Origin: Sthenelais limicola
Lineage: Eukaryota > Annelida > Polychaeta > Phyllodocida > Sigalionidae
Length of the DNA: 64,000 nucleotides
Reading direction: 5' to 3'
NCBI GenBank assembly: GCA_942159475.1
Contig: OW804094.1
Span: 16,551,708-16,615,707, forward strand
A model generated the notes under the pieces. The model saw only the letters and a list, made by a program, of their open reading frames with translations. It had not been told where the DNA came from and searched no databases. Both the position numbers and the translations under genes were made by a program. Below are positions 1 to 11,250 of the stretch, piece by piece (positions within the stretch are counted from its first letter, which is position 1; each line of letters starts with the position of its first letter).

Positions 1-534
1 CTTAGAAAAGAGTCTGAAGAGGAGAGTGCACCTGCAGTGAGGGATCTTCTACGTATAGTTTTATATTAGATATTTTATTCTTAAAGGTGAATTCTCAGCT
101 AAAGCGATCCAAAATGTGACTTTAAATGTACAATTAAATGTCTACCACCAAGGGCTTACATAGCTTACAAGATGAAACGCCTACAAAAAGTAAACTGTTT
201 TGTTTTAAGATTATTTTTATTCAGCTAGACATTATGCAACAGGTACACTATTCACAGAAAAGCTGCTTTAAACAGGTATAGAACATGTTAGAAAAATAAT
301 AGAAAAATTACACAATAATAATGATAATCATTAACCAGGAGGTTATTTCGCCATTAGGCGTTCAATAATAAAGAAATAAGGATAACAATTAAAACCAGAC
401 ACCCGGGACTGTGTCAGATTCATGACAGGCCATGTTTTACGCATCTAGTTCCAGAAATATTCCAATATACAAAAAGTGCAAAGGGACTGCCATGTCTCAC
501 TGCATTTCAACCTATTCTCTGACCTACCATTCCT

Positions 535-1165
535 TTGTCTCGCTACTTCTGTCACTGCACTACCTGGGCTGTCGCAGGGGTACTACTGCGCTGTCACACT
601 ACCTCTGTCACTCCACCCCTAGGTGTAATACTGTGCTGTCACACTATACCTGTCACTCCACCTCTAGAGGCAATACTGCCTTGTCTCAGTGCCTCTGTCA
701 CTGCAGTCCCTGGGCTGTCGCAGGGGTACTATTGTGCTGTCACACTACCTGTCACTCCACCCCTAGAGGCAATACTGCCTTGTCTCAGTGCCTCTGTCAC
801 TCCACCCCTAGGCTGTCACAGGGGTACTACTGCGCTGTCACACTACCTCTGTCACTCCACCCCTAGATGTACTACTACGCTGTCACACTACCTCTGTCAC
901 TCCACCCCTAGGTGTAATACTGTGCTGTCACACTACCTGTCACTCCACCCCTAGAGGCAATACTGCCTTCCTTGTCTCAGTGCCTCTGTCACTGCACTCC
1001 CTGGGCTGTCACAGGGGTACTACTGTGCTGTCACACTACCTGTCACTCCACCCCTAGGTGTAATACTGTGCTGTCACACTACCTGTCACTCCACCCCAGG
1101 GGCACTACTGCCTTCTCTCATTGCCTCTGCCACTACACCCCTAGGAGCAATACTGCCTTGTAAAA
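535..1165. repeat. Minisatellite array, unit about 45-60 bp
   Basis: About a dozen degenerate units built on CTGTCACTCCACCCCTAG followed by a short AATACTG and GCTGTCACACTACC block. Units differ in length and in the middle block (GGTGTAATACTG, AGGCAATACTGCC, GGGGTACTACTG), so the array is a higher-order mosaic. The open frames across it follow the repeat and do not look like a gene. Confidence 0.9.
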
Positions 1166-1743
1166 CTGTTGTCTAAGTTCCTCTGTCACTACCGCTCATG
1201 GTCACTCACAGAACCGCTATGTCTTACCTCTTCTGTCACCCTTACCATGGTCGCTTGCAGGGCTACCAGAGACCTTAAACCTGGAACACATGTTAAGGTA
1301 TGATGGAAGAATACAAACGAACGTGTGGTCTTCGTGAGAAGAGCGAAGCAACTGATTTAATGATTAATGAACTAGGATCTGTACATATGTTCCTTCAGGA
1401 TGTGGGTAAAGAGTAGGGGGTGGAGCCCTTACGTAATACCTATGGCTTAGCATGAATAAGTAGACTTGCACAGTACTGGGTAGCTAAGTATAATTAGCGA
1501 TTTTAGTAATGAGATAATATAAATAATGGGTGATAATTAATAGTTAATGAGGTTACACAATGTTACGTAATGTTACATAACACACATGGCCACTCATAGG
1601 GCTACTGGTGACCTTTTACACTCCTCCAACCCATGGTTTACCCCTGGGCAAGCCTCAGAGACCTGCAGTACCTCCAACCCCTTGTCCACCCACATGTCAA
1701 CTACTACACACCTGTAACCCCAATAACTGCCACTCACATGGCT
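1166..1743. other. No recognised feature
   Basis: AT-rich sequence between the minisatellite and the first family A element. I see no gene, RNA or repeat that I can name. Confidence 0.5.
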
Positions 1744-1747
1744 ACTA

Positions 1748-1982
1748 GGGTCAGATTTCCAAAAGGTGCACAATTGGCAGCTCTTCATATTAAGTAAACT
1801 CTGCTAAATTCGCCAGAAAAATTATAAATACTAGGTATATCTGGGTATATCTGGTATCGAGTTGATTCAAAGGATGTGTTTGGTTATGTTGAATTGTGTT
1901 TAGAGTCTGATTTTTGTATTAAATTCAGGTAATTTGAGAGGATTTCTGAATGTGAATTGTGAATTTTCTGGAATTTCCATCC
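1748..1982 (+). mobile_element. Family A MITE, subfamily A4, TSD ACTA
   Basis: About 235 bp. It starts GGGTCAGATTTCC and ends with an eroded ATTTCCATCC. It is flanked by ACTA on both sides (1744-1747 and 1983-1986). The block GAGTTGATTCAAAGGATGTG marks subfamily A4. Here + means the arm reading AATTGGCAGCT comes first and the arm reading GGGTTATTTGAGAGGATTGG comes last. Confidence 0.88.
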
Positions 1983-2093
1983 ACTAAAGATAGTCCACAG
2001 TACTATAATCCTTAGATCTAACAATCCTGGGACTAAAGAGGCTGAAGATATTTCCCCTGCACGGTGCTGTTTCCTCCTCCCATGTTGGTAATT

Positions 2094-2329
2094 GGGTCAG
2101 ATTTTCAGAAAATGTACAATTGGCAGCTGTACACATTTCGTAAATTCTGCTAAATAACGCTGCAATTTGACCAATACTAAATAAATTCGAGAATATTCCG
2201 CATTGCATTGATTATAGCAATCTATTCGTTCAGGTTAAACTGCATTTTGAAAGTCATTTCTGGCTTAAATTTGCGTTATTTGATAAGATTGGTGAAGACG
2301 AATTGTACATTTTCTGGTCGATTTCACCC
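2094..2329 (+). mobile_element. Family A MITE, subfamily A1
   Basis: The left end is GGGTCAGATTTTCAGAAAAT and the right end is of another type, TCGATTTCACCC. The interior has GCATTGCATTGATTATAGCAA (A1). Flanks are AATT and AGTA, so no target duplication survives. Confidence 0.85.
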
Positions 2330-2619
2330 AGTAGTAGTAGACTGTGGGATAGCAGGGGTCCCGAGACATTAATTTTCACATCGATCAATGTGTACGATAG
2401 GTCTATGGCTGGGGTTGGTTTTTAATTCATGATAGGGAGGTTTTATATGAGGGGTGATCTCCCATCTGTCTACCTAGAGGCTGGGTAGCTTGGCCCTGTA
2501 ATGATAGACACATTGGCAGGTCTGATACTAACAAGAGAAAATATCCCTAATTATCCGATGAGCTCTAATGGTGGTTGTTTGTTAGGCTTTCATGTTGGGT
2601 TAGGATGGGGATAGGGAGG

Positions 2620-3335
2620 GGGAGGAGTGGAGGGGAGATGCGGAGGGGGGAGAGGGGAGAGAGGAGAGGAGAGGAGAGGAGGGGAGAGAGGAGAGGAGAG
2701 GAGGGGAGGAGGAGGGGAGAGGAGGGGAGGAAGGTAGAGAAGGGGAGATCAGGGTAGAGGAGGAGAGAGGAGGGGAGGAGGAGGGGAGAGGAGAGGAGGA
2801 GAGGAGAGGGGAGGGGAGAAGAAGGGAGAGGAGGGGAGAAAAGAGGAGGGGAGAGGAGGGGAGGAGAAGGGGAGAGGAGAGGAGGAGAGGGGAGAAGAGG
2901 GGAGAGCAGGGAAGAGGAGGGATGTACTAGGATTGCAAGCGAAGGAGAGTAGGACAGGGGAAGGAGGGGAGAGAGGAAGAGAGAGGAGGTGAAAGGAGGG
3001 GAGAGGAGGGGAAAGGAGGGGAGAGGAGGGGAGAAGAAGGGAGAGGAGGGGAGAAGAGGGGAGAAGATGGGAGAGGAGGGGAGAGGAAGGGAGAGGAGAG
3101 GAGGGAAGAGGAGGGAAGAGGAGGAAGAGGAGGGAAGAGAAGGGAAGAGGAGGGAAGTGGAGGAAAGAGGAGGGAAGAAGGGGGGAGGGAAGAGGGAAGA
3201 GGAGGGAAGAGGAGGGAAGAGGAGGGAAGAGAAGGAAGAGGAGGGATGGACTAGGGTTGCTAGGGAAGCATGGGAAGGAGAGCAGAAGAAGAGAAGTAAA
3301 GGGAGAAATGAAGTTAATCAGAAGAGGGGAAGGGG
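2620..3335 (+). repeat. Polypurine (GGA/GAGA) tract
   Basis: About 700 bp of almost unbroken purine on the + strand, mostly GAGGGGAGAGGAG variants, turning into GGAAGAGGAG near the end. The predicted proline/serine/leucine-rich protein on the other strand is a by-product of CCT/TCC repetition. Confidence 0.95.
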
Positions 3336-3570
3336 ACGGTGAAAGAAGATAAGTGGAAGTAATGGGAACATATATGAGGTAGGACAACGAAGCAAGGAAA
3401 GAAGATGAAAACATTAAATGGAAAAGAAAATGTATACAAATGCGGGATGCGGGGAAGAGATACATATGAATAGAGGATCGTGAAGAACGGAACCAAGATG
3501 GCTGACAAGGGAAGTCAGCTGAAGGAAAGTGAGGAATTGTGGGAAAATAGAGAAACCTTTGAAGAAACTA

Positions 3571-3659
3571 ATGAAGAATGAGCACTACGAAATGACAGAT
3601 GATGGATAACCTAATTGTAGGAAAATGGTGGTTCAATCCCCGCACATTATCAGTATAAA
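3571..3659 (+). repeat. Repeat unit on the left edge of the gap
   Basis: GAAGAATGAGCACTACGAAA through CAATCCCCGCACATTATCAG is about 90% identical to the sequence just after the gap. This suggests that the gap lies in a tandem array or at an unresolved duplication. Confidence 0.75.
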
Positions 3660-3859
3660 NNNNNNNNNNNNNNNNNNNNNNNNNNNNNNNNNNNNNNNNN
3701 NNNNNNNNNNNNNNNNNNNNNNNNNNNNNNNNNNNNNNNNNNNNNNNNNNNNNNNNNNNNNNNNNNNNNNNNNNNNNNNNNNNNNNNNNNNNNNNNNNNN
3801 NNNNNNNNNNNNNNNNNNNNNNNNNNNNNNNNNNNNNNNNNNNNNNNNNNNNNNNNNNN
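3660..3859. other. Assembly gap (200 N)
   Basis: A run of exactly 200 N, with copies of the same roughly 90-bp sequence on both sides. The round length points to a placeholder, so the true size is unknown. Confidence 0.99.
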
Positions 3860-3946
3860 AAGAATGAGCACTGCGAAAAGACAGATGAGGAATAACCTAA
3901 TTGTAGGAAGATGGTGCTTCAATCCCCTCACATTATCGGTATAAAT
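3860..3946 (+). repeat. Repeat unit on the right edge of the gap
   Basis: It matches 3571-3659 with about 8 differences (ACTGCGAAAAGACAGATGAG against ACTACGAAATGACAGATGAT). Confidence 0.75.
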
Positions 3947-4175
3947 TCTCCACAATTCTCTCCACAATTCATCATTGTCTTTCCAGCTCCCGACTTTACA
4001 TTGCATATATGAATAAAGAACAGAATTTTAATCTTTCTCTAAATCCTCGCGTCGTCCTAACGATACCCATCTATAAAGATTATAATTCTAATAATTTTCT
4101 AAATTGCCATTAAGATAATCTGAGAAGAGTAATATGATCCTAATTGTGCATTCGTTCATGGGGCACACACTATGT

Positions 4176-4410
4176 GGGTCAGATTTTTAGAAAATGTACA
4201 ATTGGCAGATCAACAGTTTAGTACATTCTGCATAATTAGACCGAACGATTGTCAACACTAGGTATATCTGAATATATTTAATATTTCCTTGATTCAAACA
4301 ATCTGTTAGGTTATGTTGAGCTGTATTTTGAACCTTATTTTTGTCTTAAATTTGGGTTATTTGAGAAGATTGGTGAAGATGAATTGTCCATTTTCTGACG
4401 AGTTTACACC
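4176..4410 (+). mobile_element. Family A MITE, TSD ATGT
   Basis: It starts GGGTCAGATTTTTAG and ends GAGTTTACACC, with ATGT on both sides. The interior CCTTGATTCAAACAATCTG groups it with the copy at 51426 and with A4. Confidence 0.87.
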
Positions 4411-4443
4411 ATGTACCTCCACCACGTCTCTCCCTCTCTATGT

Positions 4444-4676
4444 GAGTCAGATTTTCAGAAAATGTACAATTGGCAGCTCTAGACATTTAGATTCGGCTAA
4501 ATTAGACTGAAAAATGATGAATACCGGGTATATGTGAATATATTTGGCATCGCATTGACTCAAAGTATCAGTTCTGTTATGTTAAACTGCATTTTGAAGC
4601 TCAATTTCTGTCTTAAATTTGGGTTATTTAAGAGGATTGGTAAAGGCCAATTGTACATTTTCTGACAACCAGACCC
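4444..4676 (+). mobile_element. Family A MITE, subfamily A2, TSD ATGT
   Basis: It starts GAGTCAGATTTTCAG and ends CAACCAGACCC, flanked by ATGT. The interior block TCAAAGTATCAGTTCTGTTA marks A2. It lies 33 bp from the previous copy in the same orientation. Confidence 0.9.
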
Positions 4677-4885
4677 ATGTATGCTTTAGGCTAACTAACT
4701 AATGCACGTTTAATACATTCACGGCACGATTGTCTTTGAGAAAAGATCAATAGAGATATTATAATGGGGAAGCTTGGCTTGCTGAAGTCGCCCGCTCTCT
4801 AATGGATTCCACGTGTTGGGGAAAGTCTCTGTGCATTTCCCTTGAGGCGAGGTACCACAGTCAGCCTTGTCACATACAGTCATAT

Positions 4886-5310
4886 GGGTAAGATTTGCAG
4901 AAATTGTACAATCGACAGCTGTATACATTTAGTAAATTCTGCTAAAATAGGCGGTAATTTGGTCAATGCTATGTACATTCGAGTATCTGTTCGAGTATCT
5001 GTTCGTATAAACTTATATTACTGTATATTGTATTGACTTTCATCATTCTTGTAATATACATTTTTCTGTAAAATACCCTTTTGGCAAGTCAGGCTGTCCT
5101 GAGAATGTGTGTACTGTATGTATGAAAATGTCCAAAGGCCTGAATAAAATATTTTTAAAGCTAAATCTAAATCTAGTTTCGGCATTACATTGATTCTAGC
5201 AATCTGTTCGGTTAAGTTAAACTGTATTTTGAACTTTATTATCGTATGAAATTTGGGTTATTTGAGAGGATTGGTGAAGGTGAATTGTACATTTTCTGGC
5301 GACTTCACCC
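4886..5310 (+). mobile_element. Family A MITE (A1) split by a retroelement tail, TSD ATAT
   Basis: Left part 4886-4995 and right part about 5174-5310 rebuild one A1 element flanked by ATAT. The right end is GGCGACTTCACCC, a different terminal type from the left end. The interruption is listed separately. Confidence 0.85.
4996..5173 (+). mobile_element. Non-LTR retroelement 3' tail (family K) inside a family A copy
   Basis: It contains CAGGCTGTCCTGAGAATGTG, a polyadenylation-like CTGAATAAAATATTTTTAAA and a short AAATCTAAATCT tail. The reverse complement of this tail recurs near 29260, 61602 and 62451. No clear target duplication is visible. Which LINE or SINE it belongs to is not known. Confidence 0.6.
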
Positions 5311-5376
5311 ATATAATTGTTGTGTGGACACTTAGAGGTGGTGTCAAAATCGATCAGCATAGCCTCGCCAATTTAA

Positions 5377-5776
5377 TATGTGATGTGTTACAGGAAAATG
5401 AGTCACAATTTGCAAAAAATAGATTTTGAGATATCAGCATATTCGAAAAGATGAGCTCAAGCTGATTTCAATTATAGTAAACATTATGGCAGCTAATAAG
5501 TGTTTCTCTATTTTAGCTTTGATATCTTATTTTTTAAAAGAAAATTGCAATATCTCTGGGTGGACAATTACTAGTGAAAAAGGTGAAATGTATTATATAG
5601 GATGATCTGGGTATTGCATAGATATCTCGAAACTTGATACATGTATTCATATGAATTTCATATGAATACATATGACCCAAAAATGGACATTCCAACAAAG
5701 AGATCTTCTGAAAAAAATACTTTGACAAATATTAATTTTGAGACCTGTGACTCATTTCCCTGAAACACATCACATA
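5377..5776 (+). mobile_element. Family B MITE, full length, about 400 bp
   Basis: Termini are TATGTGATGTGTTACAGGAA and the inverted ATTTCCCTGAAACACATCAC followed by ATA. The inverted repeat continues through GAGTCACA and GCAAAAAATNGATTTTGAGA. If the ends are TGTGATG and CATCACA the duplication is TA, as for Tc1/mariner-like elements. That assignment is an inference. No coding region. Confidence 0.85.
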
Positions 5777-6087
5777 GGCGTTGCATTGTTTGAAAAATGA
5801 AGGCATCAATGAGAATACAATTCTTTAAAATCGTTGTTGATATTAATATATATGAGAAATTGTATAGAAATATGAGCCTTTCAACAATCAATGGTAGTAT
5901 ACTACCCGTGGGGCAAGTAGATGACTACCTAATGGAGTCTAAGTGATGGGTAGTCTCTGTGTATTTCCCTTGCGGCAAGGCGCCATGCCACATCCAAACA
6001 CTGGTTGTGTGCACACTTATAAAGGGTGTCAAAACGTATTAGAATATCCTGGAGAAATATGCATAATTATAGCGGAACTCCACAAGA

Positions 6088-6268
6088 GGAAAAACGGCAG
6101 CGACAAATTTTTTGTGGTGCCCACTAACATCAGTTCATTTCATGTTTGCAATGAAAACGCAACTGGAAGAGTGCTGGATGTGTTGCCACATTCTCTGGAA
6201 ACTGTTGTTTCTGTATGGATATTTGTTGCAACAAATTAGTGGGCAACAAAAAGATTTGCCGCAAAAAT
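6088..6268 (+). mobile_element. Palindromic MITE-like element (family O)
   Basis: Arms AAAACGGCAGCGACAAATTT...GCCCACTAA (6091-6127) and TTAGTGGGCAACAAAAAGAT...GCCGC (about 6235-6262) are inverted repeats with a few mismatches. This is the only copy in the window. A 98-residue open frame across it is probably chance. Confidence 0.55.
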
Positions 6269-6352
6269 GTATCTAGCCATCTTTGTATTTTTCCTTTCCA
6301 CAATTCATGTTAGTATACTACCACAGGAACTATTCCACATATCATACCAATT

Positions 6353-6588
6353 GAGTGAAATCGCCGGAAAATGTACAATTCGTCTTTACCAATCCTATCA
6401 AATAACGCAAATTTAAGACAGAAATGACTTTCAAAATGCTGTTTAACATAACCAAACCGATTGCTAGAATCAATGCAATGCCGAATATATATACGAATTT
6501 ACCAAGTATTGACCAAATTGCAGCCTAATTAAGCTGAATTTACCAAATGTATAGAGCTGCTGATTGTACATTTTAAAAAATTTGACCC
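6353..6588 (-). mobile_element. Family A MITE, subfamily A1, TSD AATT
   Basis: The left end is GAGTGAAATCGCCGGAAAATG (terminal type beta) and the right end is TTTGACCC. AATT lies on both sides. Confidence 0.87.
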
Positions 6589-6649
6589 AATTATGAACTG
6601 AAAGCTGTACTAGAATATATGGTAACACATCATACAAAGCTTGATGGCA

Positions 6650-6955
6650 AGTGGATTATAATGAAGGTAAACATTAGGATATTTAATACATACTTTCATA
6701 TTTTAAATTTGATAATTCTATCCTTGAAAAACAAGTTTGCATCATTTATGGTCGGACAATTACCAGTAAGGTAACTAAATAGACAATATGGGATGACCTT
6801 AGAAATGCATACAAATATTTAAGACACTGTCTTGAAATTTAGTGAATCTATTTATATGACTATAATCTTTAGAAACCCCAAAGATGGGGACATTCCTAAA
6901 AAGGGATCATGTGGATAAAATACTTCGAAAAATATCACATATCAACACATCACAA
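6650..6955 (+). mobile_element. Family B fragment
   Basis: Interior homologous to 5377-5776 (GATAATTCTATCCTTGAAAA, GGACAATTACCAGTAAGGTA, GACATTCCTAAAAAGGGATC) and a remnant right end AACACATCACA. The left terminus is lost or heavily eroded. Confidence 0.65.
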
Positions 6956-7014
6956 AATGTTCATAATAACGAGTTTGCCAGATAGGTGAGGTGTCCATAA
7001 AGACGGGTAATACT

Positions 7015-7200
7015 GTACTATGCACTCACAGGTTTGATGCCCACCCTTAGGGAACAGTTAAGGGCACCCACACAATGTCTGGTACTATGCACTCACAGGT
7101 TTGATGCCCGCCCTTAGGGAACAGTTAAGGTACTATGCACTCACAGGTTTGATGCCCACCCTTAGGGAACAACAGTTAAGTGAACCCACACAATGTCTGG
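7015..7200 (+). repeat. Tandem repeat, three units
   Basis: Units at 7015, 7082 and 7130 each begin GTACTATGCACTCACAGGTT. The first is 67 bp. The middle one lacks the GGCACCCACACAATGTCTG tail. The third has an extra ACA. Confidence 0.9.
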
Positions 7201-7226
7201 CAGCTTTCAACAAGAGCCTGCCGGGA

Positions 7227-7245
7227 GGTGACGGCGCATGCGCGT
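7227..7245 (+). promoter_or_regulatory. NRF1-like site with TGACG half site
   Basis: GGTGACGGCGCATGCGCG contains the palindrome GCGCATGCGC (7234-7243), the NRF1 core, beside a TGACG half site. No gene is recognised next to it. Confidence 0.35.
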
Positions 7246-7397
7246 CTTGATTTGAGACTGATGAAGTCTGCCTGATGTCGTTACTTATTACATCTTACTC
7301 TCCCCAGAGGATTAATTAGTTATCATCATAGTTGTATATGTGTAGAAGGAACTGAGCGAGACCGTTAGAATAGTACCTTAAGGTGTGAGGAAAATAG

Positions 7398-7633
7398 TGG
7401 TGAAGTCGGCAGAAAATGTACAATTCAGATTCACTAATTCTCCGAAATAACCCGAATTTGAGATAAAAATAAAGTTCAAAATACAGTTCAACCTAACCAA
7501 ACACATTGCTAGAATCAATGCAATGCCAAATATACTCTAATTTACCTAGTATTGACCAAATTGCAGTGTTATTTAGCAGAATTTACTCAAATGTGTACAG
7601 CTGCCAATTGTACATGTCCTGAAAATCGGACCC
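7398..7633 (-). mobile_element. Family A MITE, subfamily A1
   Basis: The left end is GTGGTGAAGTCGGCAG (beta-like) and the right end is GAAAATCGGACCC. A longer direct repeat, AAATAGTGGTGAAG, lies at 7392-7405 and again at 7634-7647, so the left boundary is uncertain by a few bases. Confidence 0.82.
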
Positions 7634-8551
7634 AAATAGTGGTGAAGCGGTGCAGAATTAACAGGTAACTCTGGAGTGGAAAACGCCTGAACATAGTAGA
7701 CTCGGACTTCTATGGCTTGAATTATGAGAAATATGATATGTTATTACTATACGGTAATTACTGTATCAACTTGTATTTGCCTCCGCGTCAGGTAACTGTG
7801 CATCAGCTACTAAAACTATAATATGTTCGATGATTCTTTGACGAGAAGCAATGGTACAATGAGTAAGTTTACGCATTAATAGACCTATTCAGGTCTTCCT
7901 TTATGTAACAATATAAATTTTTTTTTTTAATAAATTTTATTGGACAAAGTTTCATAACTTGATAATTTTGCAAATTGAAAACAAAACATGTAAATTAAAA
8001 TTACAATTTCTTGCTGTTCATCTCTACTATATCTACTACAATATAACATATAACATTCGGATTTTAAACTTACTGATTTAATTATTCAACCTTTAACCTG
8101 TTCATTTATTTAATTATTACATATATGATCTTCTGGTACATGATCTAATATCACCGAGTCGTTTCAGTTCAAAACAACTCAGCTCAATATATTAAATATT
8201 ATTTCTTGCTGTATATTTCATCACCTATCAATACAGATACATATCATTTTAGTAATCTTTTTTGTGGCCTATTAAAAACATAGATACGATGAGTTCCCAG
8301 ATAAAACACAACTTGTAAGTGCACCTTTGATAGTTAGAAACTATATCTTTTCTACTCATATAGCTTGTCGACTCTAACCTCAGTTAACTTTGGTAACATG
8401 CTTAATAGTTTCCATATTTTCTTTCATTCATTTCCAACGCATCTAAATGTCATTTTACCGACATTTTGGAGGATTCTGTCGAGTTGTTTTTTGCTACAAG
8501 GCTTCTAAAACGTCCTCATTTGTATTTGGAGGACAAATCTCACATACAAGT
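7634..8551. other. No gene recognised; possible retroelement tail near 7917
   Basis: AT-rich sequence. A T-run followed by AATAAATTTTATTGGACAAA at about 7918-7952 resembles the start of a reverse-oriented retroelement 3' end. Nothing else is identifiable. Confidence 0.4.
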
Positions 8552-8821
8552 AATTGGCAACATTTTTATCGAAAATTGCAAGAATTTGTTTACCAATATC
8601 AAAGCTTGTAAAGACGATCTATGAAAACCAAATGCATGATGGGAAAGATGGAGGCTTGTGTCATGGAAACATGTATAACACATGGATATTGACATTAGAT
8701 CATTGACAAATAGTCCATGCTGAACATGACATGTTTTCTATAGATGTTGCACTGTACCATTAGTCCCCTAATTCCATGCGAATCAAGATTCAAAATGGCG
8801 GCTATGTAAATCTCCTATTAC
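8552..8821 (+). mobile_element. Family H MITE, 5'-truncated
   Basis: Shares GGCAACATTTTTATCGAAAA, CCATGCTGAACATGACATGT and AAGATTCAAAATGGCGGCTA with the copy at 10139-10483. The left terminus is missing and the right end has changed to AAATCTCCTATT. Confidence 0.75.
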
Positions 8822-8867
8822 AAGTTGTAAAATTGGCACAATCAGTACAATTCAACGTCTTGTATAA

Positions 8868-9102
8868 GGGTCAGATTTTCAGAAAATGTACACTTGGCAG
8901 CTGTACACATTTAGTAAATTCTGCTAAATTAGGCTGCAATTTGGTCAATACAAGGTAAATTCGAGTATATTTGGCATTGCATTTATTCTACCAATCTGTT
9001 TGCGTATGTTGAACTGTATTTTGAACTTTATTTTCGTCTGAAATTTGGGTTATTTGAGAAGATCGGCGAAGTTGAATTGTACATTTTCTGAAAATCTGAC
9101 CC
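8868..9102 (+). mobile_element. Family A MITE, subfamily A1, TSD ATAA
   Basis: GGGTCAGATTTTCAGAAAAT to GAAAATCTGACCC, flanked by ATAA on both sides. The inverted termini are almost perfect. Confidence 0.93.
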
Positions 9103-9368
9103 ATAAACGGACTACCTGTAACATACATGTACACAACAAGGGTTGGGTTGCTCACGGGAATTACTATTGCTCATAATGACCCAGGCAGACTATGTATTTG
9201 CATGAGCAATTACGGTAAATGATGTAATAGTACACCAGTCGTTTCTCATTAATAATTTCCAGGGATACCGTATGGCACTCATTTGCCAGTGCAGATTTAT
9301 AACATTCAGAATCCAAACTTTGCATGGATTCTAATTCCGTCTATACTGCATTTGTAATATCTTTCTGA

Positions 9369-9593
9369 AGTCAGTCATTTAAGAAAATGTACAATCAACA
9401 GCTCTAACTATTTGGTAAATTTAGCTAAATTAGGCTGCAATTTGGTCAATACTAGGTAAATTCGAGTATACTGGGCATAGCATTGGTTCTAGCAATCTGT
9501 TTGGTTAGGTTGAACTGCATTTTGAAAGTCATATTTGTCTTAAATTTGCGTTAGTTGATAGGATTGGTGAAGGTGAATTGTACATTTTCACCC
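9369..9593 (+). mobile_element. Family A MITE, subfamily A1, eroded ends
   Basis: Interior is intact A1 (GCAATTTGGTCAATACTAGG). The left end is reduced to AGTCAGTCATTTAAGAAAAT and the right end has lost about 12 bases (TACATTTTCACCC). Confidence 0.8.
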
Positions 9594-9845
9594 ATCACTC
9601 TCTCCTCTGTTCCTCCTCCACCAACCCACCACATCTAAGAGTGCAGTATAGCCTCAGCTAGCCATTACCCACAAATGACATATGGGAGGCCGGGGAGAGG
9701 AGGGCTGATGAGGCGACTACTGCAGGAGGAGGGGATAATGTAGAGGGATAATGTAGCTAGATGATAACGTATAATGATAAGGTCCAGTACCCCGTCCTCT
9801 GGTCACCTCGGGTAATCAGCCATACTCTAATGACATTCTCCATAT

Positions 9846-10080
9846 GGGTCAGATTTTCAGAAAATGTACAATTGGCATCTGTACACATTTAGTAAATTCT
9901 GCTAAATTAGACTGCAATTTGGTCAATACTAGGTAAATTTGAGAATATTTGGTATTGCATTGGTTCTAGCAATCTGTTTGGTTAGGTTAAACTGTGTTTT
10001 GAACTTTATTTTTTTCTGAAATTTGGGTTATTTGAGAAGATTGGCGAAGTTGAATTGTATATTTTCTGAAAATCTGACCC
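9846..10080 (+). mobile_element. Family A MITE, subfamily A1, TSD ATAT
   Basis: A near-consensus copy, with GGGTCAGATTTTCAG and CTGAAAATCTGACCC flanked by ATAT. A good reference copy for the family. Confidence 0.95.
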
Positions 10081-10138
10081 ATATACTACTTGCTTTATAC
10101 GCACTGGGCCCTCCTCTTTCATGCACTTCACCTCTTAT

Positions 10139-10483
10139 AGGGGATTTGTATGTCTCACTGCGCATGTCTACTGCAGTGCATGCTGGGATGGATTCTGGTG
10201 AAATCTGACATAGAAATATTTAGCAACATTTTTATCGAAAATTGCGAGAAGGTTTTCACCAATATCAGGGATTTTATAAATGATCTATGAAAACCAAGTG
10301 CATGATGGGAAAGATGGGGACTAGTGTTATGGCAACATGTATAACACGTGGCTATTGACATGAGAGCATGGATGAATATTCCATGCTGAACATGACATGT
10401 TTTCTATAGGTTTTAGACTGTACCTGTAGTCCCATAATTTTATGCGAATCAAGATTCAAAATGGCGGCTATGCAAATCCCCTA
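10139..10483 (+). mobile_element. Family H MITE, about 345 bp
   Basis: Ends are AGGGGATTTGTATGTCTCAC and GGCTATGCAAATCCCCTAT, an imperfect inverted repeat. Three further copies are near 8552, 33236 and 49081, with a fragment at 19906. The AAAATGGCGGC inside it belongs to the repeat, so that motif alone does not indicate a promoter. Confidence 0.8.
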
Positions 10484-10953
10484 TTTCCTATAGATGTATG
10501 TGTATTCTTCCAAGTCTCATTATTGAGAATTAAATTAAATGATTCATCATCATTATCATCAACTACATGGGGTGGAGATAATGTCTGAATAAAATGAAAT
10601 ACTTGGTTCAGATTTACCAATGAAAAAGCATATATTTCATAAGTAAGTCGTACCATTTGAATCATTAAATGTAAATTCTTTTTAATAATATTTTAGAAAT
10701 AAAACAATTAGTTTGTGCATAATTTAGCTGGATAATATTGCTAGATGATAACTTAATGAAACGAGCTGCGGCCATATTCTAAGGTTAGTCTCCATATACT
10801 ACTTGATATACATATCTATTAATCCTATGTCTAAATCTCATCACACTGCACTTCAGTATACACAGTGACTGATAATAGTATACCTTGCTACTTCCCTTCT
10901 ATGTTTCACACAACTTCCCTCAAGAAAGCTCAGTAGCGAATACAAGTACTTAT

Positions 10954-11170
10954 GGGTGACTATTTCAGAAAATGTACAATCTTTTCAAATAACCCAAGTT
11001 TAAGTGAGAAGTGACGTTCAAAATGCAGTTTGACACAATGAAAGAGATATTTCTAATCGACACAATGCCAAAGATGCTCCGATATACGCATTATTTATAT
11101 TTTGTCTAATTTAACAGAAGTTACTAAATTTGTAGAGCTGCCGATTGTGCATTTTCTGAAAATCTGAACC
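10954..11170 (-). mobile_element. Family A MITE, subfamily A5
   Basis: It starts GGGTGACTATTTCAG and ends GAAAATCTGAACC. Flanks TTAT and ATAT differ by one base. The interior AATGAAAGAGATATTTCTAA with CACAATGCCA marks A5, and a short internal deletion follows the left arm. Confidence 0.8.
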
Positions 11171-11250
11171 ATATACCTTCTCACATTAAATCCCAAATCC
11201 TCCACTCATTCTAATTGTGATTCTCCACTAACAGTTTACTTACAGTTTAC

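Noticed and set aside
535..1165. Possible CRISPR array or cysteine-rich repeat protein
   Set aside because: Units are contiguous and degenerate, with no unique spacers. The window is eukaryotic. The frames follow the minisatellite.
2749..3465. 238-codon Ser/Pro/Leu-rich frame on the - strand
   Set aside because: Same reason, from the first polypurine tract.
3625..4006. Open frames across the N gap
   Set aside because: Most of each frame consists of undetermined bases.
5943..6239. 98-codon frame as a gene
   Set aside because: Half of it lies in a palindromic element, with no recognisable domain or splice sites.
10465..10475. AAAATGGCGGC as a YY1 promoter site
   Set aside because: The same word sits at the same place in the family H copies at 8552 and 49081, with a one-base variant at 33236, so it is repeat sequence.
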